From positions 1-64,000 of the forward strand of contig JODI01000025.1 of NCBI GenBank assembly GCA_000720805.1: a stretch of 64,000 nt of DNA. Direction: 5' to 3'. A program made the position numbers and the translations under genes. The stretch is from Streptomyces violaceoruber (GTDB lineage: Bacteria; Actinomycetota; Actinomycetes; Streptomycetales; Streptomycetaceae). Shown here one piece after another: positions 35,511-44,062 of the stretch. How positions within the stretch are numbered: position 1 is the stretch's first letter; each line of letters begins with the position of its first letter. The notes beneath the pieces were generated by a model. It saw nothing but the letters and a program-made list of their open reading frames with translations, was not told where the DNA came from and did not search any database.

Positions 35511-37169
35511 TCAGCGCAGCGCCAGCGTCAGGGTCAGGACCTGACGCAGCGTCGACTCGGTGTCCGGTACCGGGCCGGGCGAGCGCCAGGCGACGAACCC
35601 GTCGGGCCGGACCAGAACGGCACCGCCGGGCGCCAGGCCGTGGCCTTCCAGCCAGTCCGCACCGTCCTCGGGTACGAGATCGGCCCCGGTCCCGCTTCCG
35701 ACCCGGTACGAGGCGAGCGGAAGGGACATCTCCTCGGCGAGGCGGGTGGCGCACTCGTGCCATCCGCCCGGCTCGGCGGCGTCACTGAGCAGGACCAGGG
35801 ACCGCTCGTACAGGTCGAGGGTGGAGATCCGCTCGGCCTGCCGCCGTACCCACAGGTGGGGTGCCCGGCTGCCGGGCTCCCCCGTCAGAGCGAGTTTCTC
35901 CGGGACCACCGCGGTGGCGGGATCGGTGCCGATGACGGCGCCGTTCGGGTAGCGGTAGCCGAGGGCCACGCTGAGGATGCCGCGCTGAGGGGCGCCGCCG
36001 CCGGGGCCGGGCGGCGGGGCGAAGCCGGGGTGGCTGTGCTCGACGGACCGGGCCGCCGCGCGGGCGCTGGTCGCCTCCGCCACCGGGCGGCGTTCGGCGT
36101 CGTAGGTGTCCAGCAGACCGTCCCCCGCCCAGCCGCCGAGTACCGCGGCCAGTTTCCAGGCGAGGTTGTGCGCGTCCTGGATACCGGTGTTGGAGCCGAA
36201 GGCCCCGGTGGGGGACATCTCGTGGGCCGAGTCGCCGGCCAGGAGGACCCGGCCCGCCCGGTAGGTCCGGGCGACGCGCTGGGCGGCGTGCCAGGGAGCC
36301 TTGCCGGTGATCTCCACGTCGAGGCTCGTGTCCCCGATCGCCCGGCGGATGTGGTCGGCGCAGCGCTCGTCGGTGAACGCCTCGATGGACTCGCCCTGTT
36401 CGGGATGCCATGGGGCGTGGAAGACCCAGTTCTCGCGGTTGTCGACGGGCAGCAGCGCGCCGTCGGCGTCCGGGCTGGTCAGGTAGCAGACGATGAAGCG
36501 ACGATCGCCCACGACCTCGGCGAGGCGGCGGGAACGGAAGGTGACGCTGATGTTGTGGAACAGGTCGCCGGGGCCGCTCTGGCCGATGCCGAGTTGTTCC
36601 CGCACGGGGCTGCGCGGGCCGTCGGCGGCGACCAGATAGTCCGCGCGGATGGTGCTGTGCTCGCCCGTCTCGCGGCTCTTGACCACGGCGGTGACGCCGG
36701 TGGGATCACTGTCGAACGACATCAGTTCGGTGTGGAACCGCAGGTCGCCGCCGAGTCCGGTGGCGTGGTCGAGCAGGACCGGCTCCAGGTCGTTCTGGCT
36801 GCACAGACACCAGGAACTCGGGCTGAACCGGGCCAGGCCTCCGCCCGGGTCGATGTCCCGGAACAGCCACTCGCCGGCGTCGCCGACCAGGGTGGGCGTC
36901 TGCAGGATGCCGTGGTTGTCGGCCAGCGTGGCCGCGGCCTGATGGATCGCCTGTTCGACACCGGCGACCCGGAACAGCTCCATCGTGCGTACGTTGTTGC
37001 CGCGGCCCCGGGGGTGGATGGACGTGCCGGCGTGACGCTCCACCAGCATGTGCCGCACCCCCAGTCGGCCCAGGAACAGAGAGGTCGACAGTCCCACCAG
37101 CGAGCCGCCGACGATCAGGACGGGGACCTTGTGGGTCGGGTCGCCGGCGTGACCGGCTCTTTGATTCAT
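35511..37169 (-). CDS. FAD-dependent polyketide hydroxylase (WhiE VIII/SchC-like)
   Basis: 552 residues, class A flavoprotein monooxygenase: VLIVGGSLVGLSTSLFLGRLGV (FAD Rossmann), VAADGPRSPVREQLGI (DG motif), RVLLAGDSAHEMSPTGAFGSNTGIQDAHNLAWKLAAVLGG (GD motif), and a C-terminal thioredoxin-like domain. It should hydroxylate the aromatic pigment using NAD(P)H and O2. GGAG is 7 bases before ATG 37169. In S. coelicolor the equivalent gene is divergent from the whiE operon; here it points the same way and is separated from the PKS by sortase and surface-protein genes. Confidence 0.9.
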   Translation of the reverse strand: MNQRAGHAGDPTHKVPVLIVGGSLVGLSTSLFLGRLGVRHMLVERHAGTSIHPRGRGNNVRTMELFRVAGVEQAIHQAAATLADNHGILQTPTLVGDAGEWLFRDIDPGGGLARFSPSSWCLCSQNDLEPVLLDHATGLGGDLRFHTELMSFDSDPTGVTAVVKSRETGEHSTIRADYLVAADGPRSPVREQLGIGQSGPGDLFHNISVTFRSRRLAEVVGDRRFIVCYLTSPDADGALLPVDNRENWVFHAPWHPEQGESIEAFTDERCADHIRRAIGDTSLDVEITGKAPWHAAQRVARTYRAGRVLLAGDSAHEMSPTGAFGSNTGIQDAHNLAWKLAAVLGGWAGDGLLDTYDAERRPVAEATSARAAARSVEHSHPGFAPPPGPGGGAPQRGILSVALGYRYPNGAVIGTDPATAVVPEKLALTGEPGSRAPHLWVRRQAERISTLDLYERSLVLLSDAAEPGGWHECATRLAEEMSLPLASYRVGSGTGADLVPEDGADWLEGHGLAPGGAVLVRPDGFVAWRSPGPVPDTESTLRQVLTLTLALR

Positions 37170-37359
37170 CACTCGACTCCAGCGCGTTGTATCCGCCTAT
37201 TCGGCCGGAAATGGCCGGGAATCTCATGCATGCCCCGCACGACGGACATCGGGTCAGGCTTCACCCGCTTAGGGCCCTAACCGCCCCACTCGCCCGCGCC
37301 GGGGTCACGGGAGGGAGGGAACAGGCTCGGCGGACGCGGCGCTCGTCAGGCGTTGTCCG

Positions 37360-37815
37360 CCGCGGCCTTCACGAGGGGGGCGACGCCCTACCGGGCCGAG
37401 ACCGCTCGCTCCGCCCGGCGTGCCCAGCACGGTCGTAGGGCCCGGCAGCGGTTCCTCGAAGAAGCGGCGGTTGTCGGCGCGGAACTCCGGGTCGGCGAGC
37501 CGGTCGACGGTGATCGCCTGTTCCGGGACACCGCACCGAACCGGAAGAGCCGCACCCTGGTGTGGGTGTACCGCGGCGCCGGACAGACTTGACCGGCGCC
37601 GGCGCCGGCGCCGGCGCCGGGGGCGGGGGCGGGGGCTGGTGTGCGTGTGTGTTCGCGGGGATCTGCGGAGGGGCTCATGAGGCCGCTCCGGTCTCGACGG
37701 CTTCCAGCACGACGATCGTCTCGTCCGCGGCCGTCAGCTCGGTGCCGTCCGCCGACATGAAGCGGATGGTGACTCCGAGCAGGACGAAGTCGCCGGACCT
37801 GCCGTGTTCGGTCCC
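37360..37815 (-). pseudogene. Decayed two-gene fragment (dehydratase-like piece plus unknown)
   Basis: Leftward coding-like stretches without intact genes. From about 37815 to 37675 one frame reads SGDFVLLGVTIRF, ADGTELTAADETIVVLEA and ends with a stop that overlaps (ATGA) an ATG at 37678. That second frame gives a low-complexity PAPAPG/GAGAG start, then RVRLFRFGAV, and then coding bias jumps near 37530 to another frame reading VPEQAITVDRLADPEFRADN and FFEEPLPGPTTVLGTPGG with almost only G/C at third positions. The first piece faintly resembles MaoC/HTD2-type dehydratases. Its 5' end is missing at a neighbouring terminator. A GGCGCC simple repeat at 37593-37620 lies within. Confidence 0.5.
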
Positions 37816-37827
37816 GCCCCGGGCATC

Positions 37828-37868
37828 GCCGAGGGGGCGGGCCGGTGACCGGCCCGCCCCCTCGGCGA
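37828..37868. terminator. Perfect 20-base hairpin after DUF1097 gene
   Basis: Arms 37828-37847 and 37849-37868 are exactly complementary around a single central base; it begins 22 bases after the leftward DUF1097 stop codon. Confidence 0.9.
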
Positions 37869-37889
37869 CAGCTTGCTCCACCTGTTCTG

Positions 37890-38492
37890 TCAGGCGGTCG
37901 CCTCGCTGGTCGAAGGCGTCACCTCCGCGCTCTCGTACTCCTTCGCGGGCTCGGGTGCGGCGGCCGGTGGGGCGAACATCAGCCGGAGTCCCAGGGTGGC
38001 CGCGAGCGGGCCCAGGGCGCACATCCCGGCGGCGCTGACGAACGAGGCGCCCAGGTTCCCCCCGTCATAGCCGAACCCGCCGAAGTACGTGGCGAAGGTC
38101 GACGCGAAGCCGAAGAACATCGCCGGGATGAGAGCGAACGGCTTCAGCCGGCCGGTCGCCAGCAGGGTCCCGTTGACGACGAAGATCACCACGCCCAGGG
38201 CCAGGGTCTGGGCGAACTCCCCGGTGCCGAACATCGTGCCCGTCTCCCGGTTGAGCAGGACGGCCACCACGGCGAACCCCGCCCCAGTCGTGGTGGCGGT
38301 GATCATGGCGATGGCGTTGGCGATGCTCGGGCCACCCTGCATGAACGTTCCGGCCCAGGTGATGAAGATCGCCCAGGTCGGCATGTGGAGCGGGCTGAGG
38401 AGGAGGAAGACCGTGGCGAAGGCGACGATCGAGGCGCTGACCTCGTGCGGCAGTCTGATGCGTCCGCTGCGGACGGTACGTACGCTGCTCAT
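37890..38492 (-). CDS. DUF1097 family membrane protein
   Basis: 200 residues with about five membrane segments (LPHEVSASIVAFATVFLLL, WAIFITWAGTFMQGG, TTTGAGFAVVAVLL, TLALGVVIFVVNGTLLA, FALIPAMFFGFASTFATYFG) and a Pro/Glu tail. The central pattern is that of DUF1097, found in several uncharacterised bacterial membrane proteins. It starts two bases after the preceding hydrolase stop, so it belongs to that operon and could be a channel or permease for the same substrate (inference). Confidence 0.75.
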   Translation of the reverse strand: MSSVRTVRSGRIRLPHEVSASIVAFATVFLLLSPLHMPTWAIFITWAGTFMQGGPSIANAIAMITATTTGAGFAVVAVLLNRETGTMFGTGEFAQTLALGVVIFVVNGTLLATGRLKPFALIPAMFFGFASTFATYFGGFGYDGGNLGASFVSAAGMCALGPLAATLGLRLMFAPPAAAPEPAKEYESAEVTPSTSEATA

Positions 38493-38494
38493 GG

Positions 38495-39529
38495 CTACGC
38501 CAACCCGCCCGGCTTGGCCAGCAGTTCCCTGATGCCGGTGTCGATGAACTCGGTGTCCTTGGGGCTGCTGCCGCCGCCGGCGAAGTGGCCCCAGATGCCC
38601 GGGATCACGCGGAGTTCGGCGCCCGGTATGTGACTGACGGCCCAGGCCTCGTCCTCCGGCGGGAAGTAGAGGTCCTTCTCGGCGGGCATGTCGAGCGTGG
38701 TCGCCTTGATGGAGCCCAGCGCCGCCTCCGTGTCCCCGTCGAAGCCGGGGGTGCGGCCGACGTCGCCGTTCTGCCACGTCCAGAGCATGGTGAGCAGGTT
38801 GTTGGGGTCGCGGCCGTCGAGGAAGAAGCCCTCCCAGAAGCCGACGAGGAAGTCCTCCAGGGAGGTGTAGCCGAGCTTCTCGTACTCCTTCTCCCAGTAG
38901 AACGCCTGCGAGAAGCCCCACCCCGCGTACACCCGGGCGAGCGCGCGCAGTCCGGTGGTCGGCCACTTGTCCGCGTCGTACCAGCCGCCGTCGAAGACCG
39001 CGTCGGCGGTCAGCGCGGCCTTGACTCCCTCCAGGAAGACCTTGTTGTGGGCGCTGGTGCGCGGGGAACCGCAGAAGGGGGCGATCCGTTCGACCATCTC
39101 CGGGTGGCTGACGGCCCACTGGAAGGTCTGCCCGGCCCCCATCGACCAGCCGGTCACGAGAGCGATCTTCTCGATGCCGAACTCCTCGGTGACCAGTTGG
39201 TACTGGGCCTCGATCTGGTCGTACACCGTGATGTGCGGGAAGCGGGCGCGGTCGTACGGCGGCGGGGTGTTGCTCGGCGACGTGGACAGGCCGTTGCCGA
39301 GCATGTTCGGGACGATGATGAAGTACTCGGCCGGGTCGAGAGCCATGCCGGGGCCGATGAGCCACTCGTTGTCCCAGTGCCGGCCGGAGTACCAGGTGGG
39401 GTAGACGATCACGTTGGACTTGTCGGCGTTGAGTTCGCCGTACGTGGTGTAGGCGAGGTGCGCGCCGCGCAGGGTCGCACCGCCCTGGGTGGTGAAGTCA
39501 CCCAGCTGGAAGGTGAGATGGTCGCTCAT
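38495..39529 (-). CDS. Alpha/beta hydrolase, homoserine O-acetyltransferase (MetX)-like
   Basis: 344 residues. FTTQGGATLRGAHLAYTTYGELNADKSNVIVYPTWYSG is the MetX-type start; the nucleophile elbow is VTGWSMGAGQTFQWAVSHPEMV (Ser), and the catalytic His is in GIWGHFAGGG. The MetX superfamily contains acyltransferases and true hydrolases; position after formamidase rather than with methionine genes argues for a hydrolase of an ester or amide. AAAGG precedes the ATG at 39529. Confidence 0.82.
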   Translation of the reverse strand: MSDHLTFQLGDFTTQGGATLRGAHLAYTTYGELNADKSNVIVYPTWYSGRHWDNEWLIGPGMALDPAEYFIIVPNMLGNGLSTSPSNTPPPYDRARFPHITVYDQIEAQYQLVTEEFGIEKIALVTGWSMGAGQTFQWAVSHPEMVERIAPFCGSPRTSAHNKVFLEGVKAALTADAVFDGGWYDADKWPTTGLRALARVYAGWGFSQAFYWEKEYEKLGYTSLEDFLVGFWEGFFLDGRDPNNLLTMLWTWQNGDVGRTPGFDGDTEAALGSIKATTLDMPAEKDLYFPPEDEAWAVSHIPGAELRVIPGIWGHFAGGGSSPKDTEFIDTGIRELLAKPGGLA

Positions 39530-39591
39530 GGTGCTGCCTTTCCGGGAACTGCCGTGGATTGCCGGTGCAGGACGTGACGGAAGACGTGACG

Positions 39592-40839
39592 TCAGGACGT
39601 GACGGCGCACTGGCCGCGGTCGGCCTTCCGCGGCCCTTCGGCCGTCGGCCGGATGTCGAAGTCGAAGATCGCCGTGGGGAGGTAGAGGGTGCTGCACGCG
39701 TTCGGGATGTCCACGACGCCGCTGATCCGGCCCTCGATCGGGGCGGAGCCGAGCAGGAGGTAGGCCTGCTCGCCGCTGTAGCCGAAGGTCGTGAGGTAGT
39801 CGACGGCGTTGAGGCAGGCGTTCTTGTACGCCATCGTCGCGTCGAGATAGTGGTTGGTGTCGGTCTCGTGGTCGACCGAGATCCCCACGAACGAGATGAA
39901 CTCGGTGTACTGCGGTGCGACGTTGCCCGGCATGAAGATCGGGTTGGTCGTGACGCCGTACTTCTCCATGCCGCCCTTGATCAGGTCGACGTGCAGGTCG
40001 ATGAAGCCGCCCATCTCGATGGCGCCGCAGAAGGTGATCTCGCCGTCGCCCTGGCTGAAGTGCAGGTCGCCGCCGGACAGCAGGGCACCGGGCACGAGCA
40101 CGGGGTAGAAGACCCGGGAGCCGCGGGTGAAGTTCTTGATGTCGTGGTTGCCGCCGTTCTCCCGGGCCGGCACCGTGCGGGCCCCTTCGGCGGCGATACG
40201 GGTGGCCGTCTCGCCGGCCGCCGTTCCGGCGAGCGCGTTGTCGGCGAGCGGGGGCAGCGCGAGCGCCGGCACGCGGTGCGGGTCGGTGTCGATGAGCGCC
40301 TGCTCGCGGGCGTTCCAGCGGGCGAGCAGCTCGGCGGAGGGCGCGGTGCCGAAGAGGCCGGGGTGGGTGATGCCGGTGTAGCGGACGCCGGGGAGGTGGC
40401 GGGAGGTGGCCTGCTGGCCGTGGAAGTCCCAGACGGCCTTGTACGAGTCGGGGAAGCGGTCCGTGAGGAAGCCGCCGCCGTTGTTCTTGGCGAAGACGCC
40501 GGTGTAGCCCCAGCCCTCTCCCGATCCCTCGCCCTGTGCCTGCGGTACGGGGCCCAGGTCGAGGATGTCGACGACGAGCAGGTCACCGGGCTCGGCGCCC
40601 TCGACGGCGATGGGGCCGCTGAGCATGTGGGCGTGGGTGAGGTCGACGTCGCGGACGTCGTTGGCCGAGTCGTTGTTGCCGATCTGGTTGTCGGTCCAGT
40701 CGCGGCACTCGATGCGGAAGTCCGTGCCCGGCTTGACGGTGACGGCGGGCGGGATGTCGGGGTGCCAGCGGTTGTGACCGGGGACCTTCTGGTCCCGCAT
40801 GGACATGGCCTGGTCGACGCTGAAGACGACTTCGGGCAT
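39592..40839 (-). CDS. fmdA: Formamidase
   Basis: 415 residues, full length for the acetamidase/formamidase (FmdA_AmdA) family. Recognisable are FSVDQAMSMRDQKVPGHNRWHPDIPPAVTVKPGT, HMLSGPIAVEGAEPGDLLVVDILDLGP, GWGYTGVFAKNNGGGFLTD, HPGLFGTAPS, LVPGALLSGGDLHFSQGDGEITFCGAIEMGG and KNACLNAVDYLTTFGYSGEQAYLLLG. It hydrolyses formamide or short aliphatic amides to ammonia and acid. GGAGG precedes the ATG. The neighbouring zinc-ribbon gene is the usual FmdB companion. Confidence 0.95.
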   Translation of the reverse strand: MPEVVFSVDQAMSMRDQKVPGHNRWHPDIPPAVTVKPGTDFRIECRDWTDNQIGNNDSANDVRDVDLTHAHMLSGPIAVEGAEPGDLLVVDILDLGPVPQAQGEGSGEGWGYTGVFAKNNGGGFLTDRFPDSYKAVWDFHGQQATSRHLPGVRYTGITHPGLFGTAPSAELLARWNAREQALIDTDPHRVPALALPPLADNALAGTAAGETATRIAAEGARTVPARENGGNHDIKNFTRGSRVFYPVLVPGALLSGGDLHFSQGDGEITFCGAIEMGGFIDLHVDLIKGGMEKYGVTTNPIFMPGNVAPQYTEFISFVGISVDHETDTNHYLDATMAYKNACLNAVDYLTTFGYSGEQAYLLLGSAPIEGRISGVVDIPNACSTLYLPTAIFDFDIRPTAEGPRKADRGQCAVTS

Positions 40840-40864
40840 GGGGGCTGCCTCCAAAACGGACGGA

Positions 40865-41146
40865 TCAGGGCTTGGGCAACAGGGCTTGACGGGGATCGGC
40901 CGCGGGGGCCGGACGGCGGCGGGCCGGCGGCACCTCGGTGACGATCCGCGGTTCATGGGCGCTGGCCTCCTGGGCGCGCAGGGCGCGAGCCAGGGGGGCG
41001 GACGTGCGGGCCAGCATCGGCGCGCTGTAGACCCGGCGGGACCGGTCGCCGCACGTGTCGCACGGCTCTTCGGCGCGTGCCGCGCCCATCGGACGGGTCA
41101 CGTCGAAGGTGCCGCAGCCCGTGCAGCGGTACTGATAAGTGGCCAT
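40865..41146 (-). CDS. fmdB: FmdB-type zinc ribbon protein
   Basis: 93 residues. MATYQYRCTGCG and EPCDTCGDRSRRVYSAP form the two CxxC knuckles of the FmdB zinc ribbon, a putative regulatory protein typically linked to formamidase. The C-terminal half is basic and Pro-rich. GGAGG is 9 bases before the ATG at 41146. It starts the fmdB-fmdA-metX-like-DUF1097 leftward run. Confidence 0.92.
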   Translation of the reverse strand: MATYQYRCTGCGTFDVTRPMGAARAEEPCDTCGDRSRRVYSAPMLARTSAPLARALRAQEASAHEPRIVTEVPPARRRPAPAADPRQALLPKP

Positions 41147-41163
41147 GACGACCAACCTCCAAA

Positions 41164-41233
41164 TGCTTCGAGAGAAAAGTATTTCTGGCCGAAGCAATTG
41201 GGCAAGAGGTTGGCGTGTTACGTGCAGGTAAAC
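41164..41233. promoter_or_regulatory. Candidate promoter/operator region for fmdBA
   Basis: The inverted repeat TGCTTCG (41164-41170) and CGAAGCA (41190-41196) flanks an A/T-rich spacer upstream of fmdB. Slightly further upstream, GTTAC-6 bases-GTAAAC (41217-41233) resembles half of a GlnR nitrogen-control site (gTnAc-n6-GaAAc) but with mismatches. Both are plausible for an amide-nitrogen operon and neither is proven. Confidence 0.35.
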
Positions 41234-41264
41234 AGGCGAAAGGGTCTTCCGGAGCCGAGAACGG

Positions 41265-42362
41265 CTACGGAAGCTGCTGGAGTACGTCCCACCGCAGCCC
41301 GTCGGCCGCGGCGAGGAACACGCGCTGCTTGAGATGGCGGTTCTGGATCTGGACCGTGCCGCGCGGGGTCTCGTACTCGAGTCCCTCGGCGGCCGCCTGG
41401 ATCCGGGCCACGTCCACCGCTCCGGCCCGGCGCAGCAGCTCGGTGAGCATGCGGACGCCTTCGTAGCAGGACTCGCCGAGGCTGTTGAGCACGGGCGCCC
41501 GGGGACCGAAACGGCGTCCGTACGCGGCGGCGAAGTCGAGGCCGTACGCGGTCGGCAGGTCCTCGAAGTAACCGGCCGAGGTCATCAGGCCCCGGGTGTT
41601 CTCCGGCCCGGTCGCCAGCAGGACGTTCTCCTCGATCAGCGAACTGAAACGGATGTGGTCGCGGTCGAGCCCGGCCGCGGTGAACGCCCGGTTGAAGAGC
41701 ACGGCGTCGTCGCCGATCAGCAGCATGAGGACCGCCTCGCAGCCGCTGGCCGCGACCCGCGCCAGCACCGGCCCGAAGTCCTCGGTGCCGAGCGGCACGT
41801 ACATCTCGTCGCAGACCTCGCCGCCGAGTTCGCGCAGATAGCGGTGGGCGGCGCGGGCGGAGGAGCGCGGCCAGACGTAGTCGTCGCCGACGATCGTCCA
41901 GCGCCGGATGCCGAGTTCGCCGGCGAACCACTGCAGCGCGGGCCGCAGTTGACTGCCCGGGGTCTCACCCGTGAGGAACACGCCCGGGGAGCGTTCGCCG
42001 CCTTCGTAGAGCGCGGTGTAGACGTACGGCACCCGGCCGTCGATGCGGGGGGCGACGACCTCGCGTACGGCGGAGATGTGCCAGCCGGCCACCGCGTCCA
42101 CGACGCCGCCGGAGACCAGTGCGTCGACCTCGCTCGCCACCTGCTCGGGCGGCGCCCCGCCGTCGACGAGCACCAGCCGCAGCTCCCTGCCCAGCACGCC
42201 CGCCTCGGCGTTGACCTCCTCGGCGGCCAGCTGCGCACAGCACTCGCAGGACGGACCGAAGATGCCGGCCGGGCCCTGGAGCGGGATCACCAGGGCGACA
42301 TCCAGCGCGTCCCCGGTCCGGCCTGCCGGAGAGCCGAGCCGGACAGACGCCTTCTCGATCAT
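41265..42362 (-). CDS. AmiC-like amide/urea-binding protein without signal peptide
   Basis: 365 residues, type I periplasmic-binding-protein fold: DVALVIPLQGPAGIFGPSCECCAQLAAEEVNAEAGVLGRELRLVLVDGG, WTIVGDDYVWPRSSARAAHRYL, RFSSLIEENVLLATGPENTRGLMTSAGYFEDLPT and NSLGESCYEGVRMLTELLRRAG. The closest known role is that of AmiC or FmdD, ligand sensors or binding proteins for short amides. There is no signal peptide or lipobox, so a cytoplasmic amide sensor is more likely than a transporter component. The CECC cluster is unusual. There is no ribosome-binding site at the ATG. Divergent from MarR. Confidence 0.8.
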   Translation of the reverse strand: MIEKASVRLGSPAGRTGDALDVALVIPLQGPAGIFGPSCECCAQLAAEEVNAEAGVLGRELRLVLVDGGAPPEQVASEVDALVSGGVVDAVAGWHISAVREVVAPRIDGRVPYVYTALYEGGERSPGVFLTGETPGSQLRPALQWFAGELGIRRWTIVGDDYVWPRSSARAAHRYLRELGGEVCDEMYVPLGTEDFGPVLARVAASGCEAVLMLLIGDDAVLFNRAFTAAGLDRDHIRFSSLIEENVLLATGPENTRGLMTSAGYFEDLPTAYGLDFAAAYGRRFGPRAPVLNSLGESCYEGVRMLTELLRRAGAVDVARIQAAAEGLEYETPRGTVQIQNRHLKQRVFLAAADGLRWDVLQQLP

Positions 42363-42522
42363 AGGCACGCACACTATCGATTGGTTGCTACGAGAATATT
42401 TCGCGGCGATAAGGAAATGACTGTATCGTGGAACCACCCCACGCGAACCCTGTCTGCCGCGCGAGCCCGCACGACCGCGACCGCCGCAGCCCCCCACACC
42501 CACCACGAATCCTGGCAGGGCG
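42363..42522. promoter_or_regulatory. Divergent promoter region between AmiC-like and MarR genes
   Basis: A locally A/T-rich interval with three TATCG/CGATA boxes (about 42375, 42409 and 42424). The second and third form an inverted pair, CGATA-12 bases-TATCG. MarR proteins often bind such repeats between themselves and a divergent target, so autoregulation is likely. Exact promoter elements are not clear. Confidence 0.4.
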
Positions 42523-42963
42523 ATGACCACCACCACCCCCGCGACCGCAACCGACCTCGACCTGGCACGAGTCCTCACGCTCGTGGAACGGACCCTCGTC
42601 CAAAGGCTCGGTGAGGCGCTGAAGGCGGAGGGCACGACGATCGAGGAGTGGCGTGTGCTGTCGTTCCTCGGTGACGGCGCCGGACATCCCATGACCGAGG
42701 TCGCCGAGGCCGCCCTGCTGACCGCGCCGACCCTGACCAAGATCGTCGACCGTATGGTCTCCCTCAACCTCGTCCTGCGGCGGGTCGACGACGCCGACCG
42801 GCGGCGCGTCCTGGTGTTCGCGTCGGAGCGCGGCAGCGAGGCGCTGACCCGCTGGACGGCGGCGGTCGAACGCGAGCAGGAGCACATCGTGACGGCCGTC
42901 GGCGCCGAGGAGACGGCCCTGCTGCGGACGCTGCTGCAACGGGCGTCGCGGCGGCTGGGCTGA
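42523..42963 (+). CDS. MarR family transcriptional regulator
   Basis: 146 residues. LARVLTLVERTLVQRLGEALKAEGTTIEEWRVLSFLGDGAGHPMTEVAEAALLTAPTLTKIVDRMVSLNLVLRRVDDADRRRVLVFASERG is a complete MarR winged-helix (recognition helix around APTLTKIVDRM, wing around DDADRRRV). It could regulate the divergent amide operon, the catabolic genes that follow, or both. AGGG lies just before the ATG. Confidence 0.9.
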   Translation: MTTTTPATATDLDLARVLTLVERTLVQRLGEALKAEGTTIEEWRVLSFLGDGAGHPMTEVAEAALLTAPTLTKIVDRMVSLNLVLRRVDDADRRRVLVFASERGSEALTRWTAAVEREQEHIVTAVGAEETALLRTLLQRASRRLG

Positions 42964-43006
42964 CGGGCGCGAGTGCCTCACCGGCCGGCCCGGTCCGCAC
43001 CACCGC

Positions 43007-44008
43007 TCAGAGGTCGAGCACCAGCCGGGGACCGCAGGAACGCGAGACGCAGATCAGCATGGTCTCGCCGGCGGCCCGCTCGTCCTCGTCGAGCAGCGAG
43101 TCCCGGTGGTCCGGCGTGCCCTCCAGTACGTCCGTCTCACAGGTGCCGCAGGTGCCTTCCCGGCAGGAGAACAGCACCGGGACACCCGCCTCCTCCGCCA
43201 CTTCGAGCACCGAGCGGTCCGGCGGCACGGTGAGCGTGCGCCCCGACCGGGCGAGCACCACTTCGAAGGAGGTGGCCGGAGTCTCCTCGGCCGCGGCCGG
43301 CCGGACCGGCGCGAACCGCTCGATGCCCAGCGTGCCGGCGGGCCACTCCGCGCACCGCTCCTGCACGGCCCGCAGCAGCGGCTCCGGACCGCAGGCGTGC
43401 ACCAGCGTGTCCGGGCGGGGCGGGCCGAGGAAGGCGGCGAGGTCCAGCAGGCCGTACTCGTCCTGCGGCCGGATCAGCACCCGGTCACCGTAGGGCGCGA
43501 GGCGGTCCAGGAACGCCATCGAGGCGCTGGTACGGCCGCCGTACAGCAGTCGCCAGTCGGCTCCCGAGGCCTCGGCGGCCTCCACCATCGCCAGGATCGG
43601 TGTGATGCCGACGCCGCCCGCGACGAACAGATGGTGCTCGGCCGGGCGCAGCGGGAAGTTGTTCCGCGGCCCGCGCACCCGCACGGCCGAGCCCTCCCGC
43701 AGCTGGTCGTGGACGTACGAGGAACCGCCCCGGCTCTCGGGTTCGCGCAGTACGCCGATCTGCCAGGCCGCACGGTCGGCGGGGCTCCCGCACAGCGAGT
43801 ACTGGCGGACGAGGCCGTTGTCCAGCAGCACGTCGATGTGGGCACCGGGCGCCCAGGCGGGAAGCGGTCCGCCGTCCGGGCGGCGCAGCACGAGGGAGAC
43901 CACGCCGTCGGCGGCATGGATACGGGCGTCCACGTGGAGGGTCAGCTCCTCGTGGTCCGCGGGCGAGGACTGGGGGGCTCTGGAAGCCTGGAGCGGCTGG
44001 CTGGTCAT
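43007..44008 (-). CDS. Ferredoxin-type oxidoreductase (PDR/VanB family, reductase for a Rieske or P450-like oxygenase)
   Basis: 333 residues: an N-terminal flavin-binding barrel with [12 protein letters not shown], an NAD domain starting [19 protein letters not shown], and a C-terminal plant-type [2Fe-2S] domain with [17 protein letters not shown] and a fourth Cys in MLICVS. Such single-chain reductases take electrons from NAD(P)H to oxygenases such as vanillate demethylase. A Rieske oxygenase lies 15 kb to the right in the same island and is its most likely partner (inference). Confidence 0.9.
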   Translation of the reverse strand: MTSQPLQASRAPQSSPADHEELTLHVDARIHAADGVVSLVLRRPDGGPLPAWAPGAHIDVLLDNGLVRQYSLCGSPADRAAWQIGVLREPESRGGSSYVHDQLREGSAVRVRGPRNNFPLRPAEHHLFVAGGVGITPILAMVEAAEASGADWRLLYGGRTSASMAFLDRLAPYGDRVLIRPQDEYGLLDLAAFLGPPRPDTLVHACGPEPLLRAVQERCAEWPAGTLGIERFAPVRPAAAEETPATSFEVVLARSGRTLTVPPDRSVLEVAEEAGVPVLFSCREGTCGTCETDVLEGTPDHRDSLLDEDERAAGETMLICVSRSCGPRLVLDL

Positions 44009-44062
44009 GTGCGTCAACCTGGGTCTCGTACGGGTGGGGGAGCGGGCGGAGGGCCGGGAGCC

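Noticed and set aside
37593..37620. GGCGCC simple repeat as a functional element
   Set aside because: Short GC-rich hexamer run typical of slippage in high-GC DNA; noted only inside the decayed locus.
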